A DNA stretch of 44,438 nt, from contig NZ_JAHEBC010000002.1 in the NCBI RefSeq assembly GCF_024642405.1, positions 1-44,438 of the forward strand, given 5' to 3'. The stretch comes from Algoriphagus sp. (GTDB lineage Bacteria > Bacteroidota > Bacteroidia > Cytophagales > Cyclobacteriaceae). Made by a program: the position numbers and the translations under genes. Shown in pieces: positions 41,307-44,438 of this stretch. The notes beneath the pieces were generated by a model. It had not been told where the DNA came from. It made no database searches and saw only the letters and a list, made by a program, of their open reading frames with translations. Each line of letters opens with the position of its first letter. Position 1 is the first letter of the stretch.

Positions 41307-43721
41307 ATGAGGAAGAAATATTTATTCCTGTTTTCTTTTATCTTTTTCATTTGCTCTTCCTCTTTTGGGCAAATCTTAACAGTCTTTGAAAAAAACACAA
41401 ATCTTCCTTTACCAGGAGTATTAGTTTTTGGCAATGAGCCCTATCGAAGTTCAGTAACTAATGGAAAAGGCCAAATAGATATTGAGATTTTTTCCAATCA
41501 GGGAGAAATTCACTTCCAATTAATGGGATACGAATCTTCTTCATTTTCAATCAAAGAACTAAAAGAGAAAGGTTTTAATGTTTATCTAACACCCGGTCTT
41601 ATCCTAATGGATCAAGCAATTGTCTCTGGCAGTAGATGGAGGCAAAGCAATCAAGATATACCTGGAAAAGTCAGCGTATTAAACAAAGATTTACTTCAAT
41701 TAAGATCCCCTTCCAATACCGCAGACTGGTTGGGAAGCAATGGCGATGTTTTTATTCAAAAAAGTCAACAAGGAGGCGGAAGCCCAATGATAAGGGGGTT
41801 TTCTGCAAATCGCTTACTTTATGCTGTGGACGGCATACGAATTAACACAGCCATTTTCCGAGGGGGCAATCTTCATAATGTAATTTCTATTGATCCTTTA
41901 GCGGTACAAAATACGGAGATTTTATTTGGTCCTGGCTCCGTAATGTTTGGAAGTGATGCTTTAGGAGGCGTCATGGCCTTTGAAACCATAAAACCAAGTT
42001 TTTCAGATTCAGGACTTTCAGTCGGCGGGAATCTATTTAGTCGTTTTTCTTCATCTAATAATGAAAAGTCTTTCCATGGAGATATTTCTTTTGCAAAGGA
42101 AAAGTGGGCATTCTTAACCAGTGTTTCTCATGTTGATTATGGAGATCTGAAAATGGGTAAAAATGGATCTGATGACTATTTACGGCCTTGGTATGTGATT
42201 CCTTCTCGAAACCAAGATCAGGTTTTAGAAAATCCAGATCCTCAAAAACAAAAGACAAGTGGGTATTCTCAGTTGAACATAATGCAAAAAATCCGATTTA
42301 AACCTTCCAATAAAACGGATTGGGAATATGCATTTCATTATTCGAAATCTTCAGATATTCCCAGATATGATCGATTGATCGAGGGAACTTATGAAAACCC
42401 AAAATATGCGATTTGGAATTACGGGCCTCAGATCTGGATGATGAATCAATTAACATTGAATCAATTAGGAAATGGCAGATTATATGATCAAATGAGTATA
42501 AAAATTGCCCAGCAATATTTTGAAGAAAGCAGGCTCAATAGACGATTTAACAACTCTAGTTTATTTGACCGAGTAGAAAAAGTAAATGCTTGGTCCCTAA
42601 ATGCAGATTGGGTAAAAAATATAAATCAGGAAAGTTTTTTAAGCTATGGAATTGAAACAGTTTATAATAATGTAGAGTCAACAGGAACAGAAATCAATAT
42701 CCAATCTATGGAGGAAATTCCGGCATCATCCCGATACCCTAAATCAGATTGGACCTCCTTAGCCATTTATAGTACTTACCATGCCCATTTATCAGAAAGT
42801 TTAAAATTGCAGACTGGATTACGATATAATCAGGTTTTACTCTCAGCTGATTTTTTATCTAATGATGACTTTTTCCCTCTTCCATATCAAAAGACAACCA
42901 ATAATAATAATGCATTAACAGGGTCTATTGGCTTAATTTTTAAACCAACTTCCACATGGCTAATTTCTCCACAGCTTTCTACTGGATTTAGAGCTCCCAA
43001 TGTCGATGACCTAGGTAAATTTTTTGACTCTGAACCAGGAGCTATAATTGTCCCTAATCCAGATTTAAAACCAGAATATGTTTACAATGCAGAAATCAAC
43101 ATCAATAAATTTTGGGGGAATTTCTTAAAAATTGATGCTTCTTTATTTTACACTTTAATGGATAATGCTATGGTAAGAAGGCCATTCCAATTAAATGGAT
43201 TGGATAGCATCCCTTATGAAGGCGTACAAAGTAAAGTATTGGCAATTCAAAATGCCGCAACCGCTACAGTGTATGGAATTCAAGCTGGAATTGAGTGGTC
43301 ACCTACCCAAAATTGGCTTTTTTATTCTAAAATAAATTGGCAGAAAGGTGAAGAAGAACTCGATGATGAAAGCACAAGCCCTTCAAGGCATGCCGCTCCC
43401 TTATTCGGTTTAACTAGGCTAACTTATTCTAAAAAAAGATTAAAAATTGATTTTAGCAGTATTTACAGTGGAGAAGTTAGTTATGAGGAGATGCCTCTCG
43501 ATGAAAAAGGTAAGCCTCAACTTTACGCAAAGGATGAAAATGGGAATCCATATTCGCCTTCGTGGGTGACATTCAATCTTCATAGTACTTTTAAAGTGAC
43601 GAATTTTATTGACCTCATGGCAGGATTAGAAAACATAGGAGATAAAAGATATAGACCCTATAGTTCTGGACTTACTGCATCAGGTAGAAACTTTATTTTT
43701 TCATTAAAAGCTAATTTTTAG
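41307..43721 (+). CDS. TonB-dependent receptor, haem/haemoglobin-receptor-like
   Basis: An 804-residue outer-membrane receptor. Residues 1-21 are a signal peptide (YLFLFSFIFFICSSSFGQ). Residues about 22-100 form a carboxypeptidase-D-regulatory-like beta-sandwich, common at the N-terminus of Bacteroidota receptors. The plug (about 105-235) includes RSPSNTADWLGSNGDVFIQK, GGGSPMIRGFSANRLLYAVD, GIRINTAIFRGGNLHNVISI and GPGSVMFGSDALGGVMAFE, strongly resembling the HmuR-type haem/haemoglobin branch. A 22-strand barrel ends in a terminal Phe (SGRNFIFSLKANF). It imports a ligand across the outer membrane with energy from TonB. Substrate, haem or another metal complex, is inferred from the plug only. 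A Cys-rich lipoprotein gene follows after 74 nt. Confidence 0.92.
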   Translation: MRKKYLFLFSFIFFICSSSFGQILTVFEKNTNLPLPGVLVFGNEPYRSSVTNGKGQIDIEIFSNQGEIHFQLMGYESSSFSIKELKEKGFNVYLTPGLILMDQAIVSGSRWRQSNQDIPGKVSVLNKDLLQLRSPSNTADWLGSNGDVFIQKSQQGGGSPMIRGFSANRLLYAVDGIRINTAIFRGGNLHNVISIDPLAVQNTEILFGPGSVMFGSDALGGVMAFETIKPSFSDSGLSVGGNLFSRFSSSNNEKSFHGDISFAKEKWAFLTSVSHVDYGDLKMGKNGSDDYLRPWYVIPSRNQDQVLENPDPQKQKTSGYSQLNIMQKIRFKPSNKTDWEYAFHYSKSSDIPRYDRLIEGTYENPKYAIWNYGPQIWMMNQLTLNQLGNGRLYDQMSIKIAQQYFEESRLNRRFNNSSLFDRVEKVNAWSLNADWVKNINQESFLSYGIETVYNNVESTGTEINIQSMEEIPASSRYPKSDWTSLAIYSTYHAHLSESLKLQTGLRYNQVLLSADFLSNDDFFPLPYQKTTNNNNALTGSIGLIFKPTSTWLISPQLSTGFRAPNVDDLGKFFDSEPGAIIVPNPDLKPEYVYNAEININKFWGNFLKIDASLFYTLMDNAMVRRPFQLNGLDSIPYEGVQSKVLAIQNAATATVYGIQAGIEWSPTQNWLFYSKINWQKGEEELDDESTSPSRHAAPLFGLTRLTYSKKRLKIDFSSIYSGEVSYEEMPLDEKGKPQLYAKDENGNPYSPSWVTFNLHSTFKVTNFIDLMAGLENIGDKRYRPYSSGLTASGRNFIFSLKANF

Positions 43722-43795
43722 AAAGTTATCTCGTGAAAAGCTAAAAAATATTCATTGAATTTTACAAATTTGAATAATTCGAATGTTTAGTTTCT

Positions 43796-44422
43796 GTGAG
43801 AAAGACTTATAAAAATTCATTAGCAACAGCTTTTCTATTTATGCTTTTAGCATTGCTTCCTATTTCATGTGATATAGTATGCAATGATACATGTGGTTGT
43901 GGTTCTCAGACACAAGTAAATGATTTCAAAATAATTTCTTTTGAGATGCTGACAGTAAATACTCAAGGAGAGGAAGTTAACCCTGAAATACCACAACCCT
44001 ACCAACAGATTTTAAAAACTTTCAAAATTAAAGACATTGAAGTGCTTTCTAATATTGAGTCTTCCACTTTTGGTGTGCCAGGTGTGGTTTATGCTTGTTC
44101 ACCAATACCACCCAAATCTCAAGAAAGACTGGAAGATTTAAAATTATTTAATTTAAAAGAGGTAACACTGGGAGATGGAACCGTTTTAAAAGCCGGTGAT
44201 ATCCTAAATGATTTATTTCAAATCAATTATTACTTCGTTTCAGAGACAAAACCTATTGAAGAGTTTCTTTCTGAAAACAATACCCTCTATTTAGATGATT
44301 ATTACAAATTAACTTTTATTAAAGACCCTAAAAAAGAGGTTATTATTGAGTTCAGTTTGCAGCTCATTTTTGAAAATGGAAGGACTATTTCAGTAAATAA
44401 TGAGCAACTAAACATCAAATAA
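43796..44422 (+). CDS. Cys-rich putative lipoprotein downstream of the TonB receptor
   Basis: A 208-residue protein from a GTG start; there is no in-frame ATG upstream. The N-terminus KNSLATAFLFMLLALLPISC is a lipoprotein signal with the modified Cys at residue 25. Right after it come Cys29, Cys33 and Cys35 (CDIVCNDTCGCG), an arrangement able to bind a metal or form disulfides at the membrane surface. The remainder is a soluble beta-rich domain (VNDFKIISFEMLTVNTQGEE, EVIIEFSLQLIFENGRTISV). I do not recognise a family with certainty. Its closeness to the receptor gene suggests a surface or periplasmic accessory lipoprotein. It ends 16 nt before the window end. Confidence 0.75.
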   Translation: MRKTYKNSLATAFLFMLLALLPISCDIVCNDTCGCGSQTQVNDFKIISFEMLTVNTQGEEVNPEIPQPYQQILKTFKIKDIEVLSNIESSTFGVPGVVYACSPIPPKSQERLEDLKLFNLKEVTLGDGTVLKAGDILNDLFQINYYFVSETKPIEEFLSENNTLYLDDYYKLTFIKDPKKEVIIEFSLQLIFENGRTISVNNEQLNIK

Positions 44423-44438
44423 TTCAAAGTTTTAAAAA

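Overview
The window looks like chromosomal DNA of a member of the Bacteroidota, most likely order Cytophagales (Cyclobacteriaceae or Algoriphagus-like). The evidence is low GC, promoters of the TAnnTTTG type without Shine-Dalgarno-led starts, signal peptides ending in SAQ/FSQ, a TonB-dependent receptor with a carboxypeptidase-D-like N-terminus, a TIGR02757 protein, and intergenic repeats of the GTCATTTCGACCG kind. The genus is inferred. I see no tRNA, rRNA, CRISPR array, transposase, integrase or phage gene.

Layout. 0-0.5 kb: the N-terminal end of metH (minus), preceded by a SAM-I riboswitch with a matching promoter. 0.5-6.2 kb: an outer-membrane protein and a very large cytosolic PAS/GAF hybrid histidine kinase. 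6.4-9.6 kb: a YbjQ protein facing a minus-strand run of lipoprotein, CoA-type Nudix, DUF819 membrane protein and thioredoxin-like [2Fe-2S] protein. 9.7-9.8 kb: a possible small RNA or attenuated leader. 9.9-15.5 kb: aceK, then a tight trio of esterase, M17 aminopeptidase and ATP-grasp enzyme. 15.5-18.1 kb: TIGR02757 protein, a membrane protein and a LysM protein, all minus. 18.3-28.2 kb: a long plus-strand stretch with NfeD, truncated haemoglobin, PlsC, GatC, a large TPR membrane protein, an ABC ATPase, a cobalamin adenosyltransferase, a branched-chain aminotransferase and prfB with its programmed +1 frameshift. 28.2-29.2 kb: a gene-free kilobase of palindromic repeats. 29.2-36.4 kb: MFS transporter, M24 peptidase, MATE transporter, Nudix, Lrp regulator, TPR protein and a membrane protein. 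36.4-41.2 kb: a sulfide/redox module. 41.3-44.4 kb: a TonB-dependent receptor and a Cys-rich lipoprotein.

The most interesting part is the sulfide/redox module. It holds a type II sulfide:quinone oxidoreductase, a TauE/SafE exporter with a rhodanese, a universal stress protein, and a Crp/Fnr regulator with a C78/C84/C85 cluster. Four transcription units start here, and each has a TGA-N6-TCA-like palindrome upstream. In three of them the palindrome centre lies exactly 33 nt from the centre of a TAnnTTTG-like box, and in the fourth about 32 nt from a weaker box. This is the geometry of a class II activator site and suggests a compact self-controlled sulfide-responsive regulon. The inducing signal is inferred.
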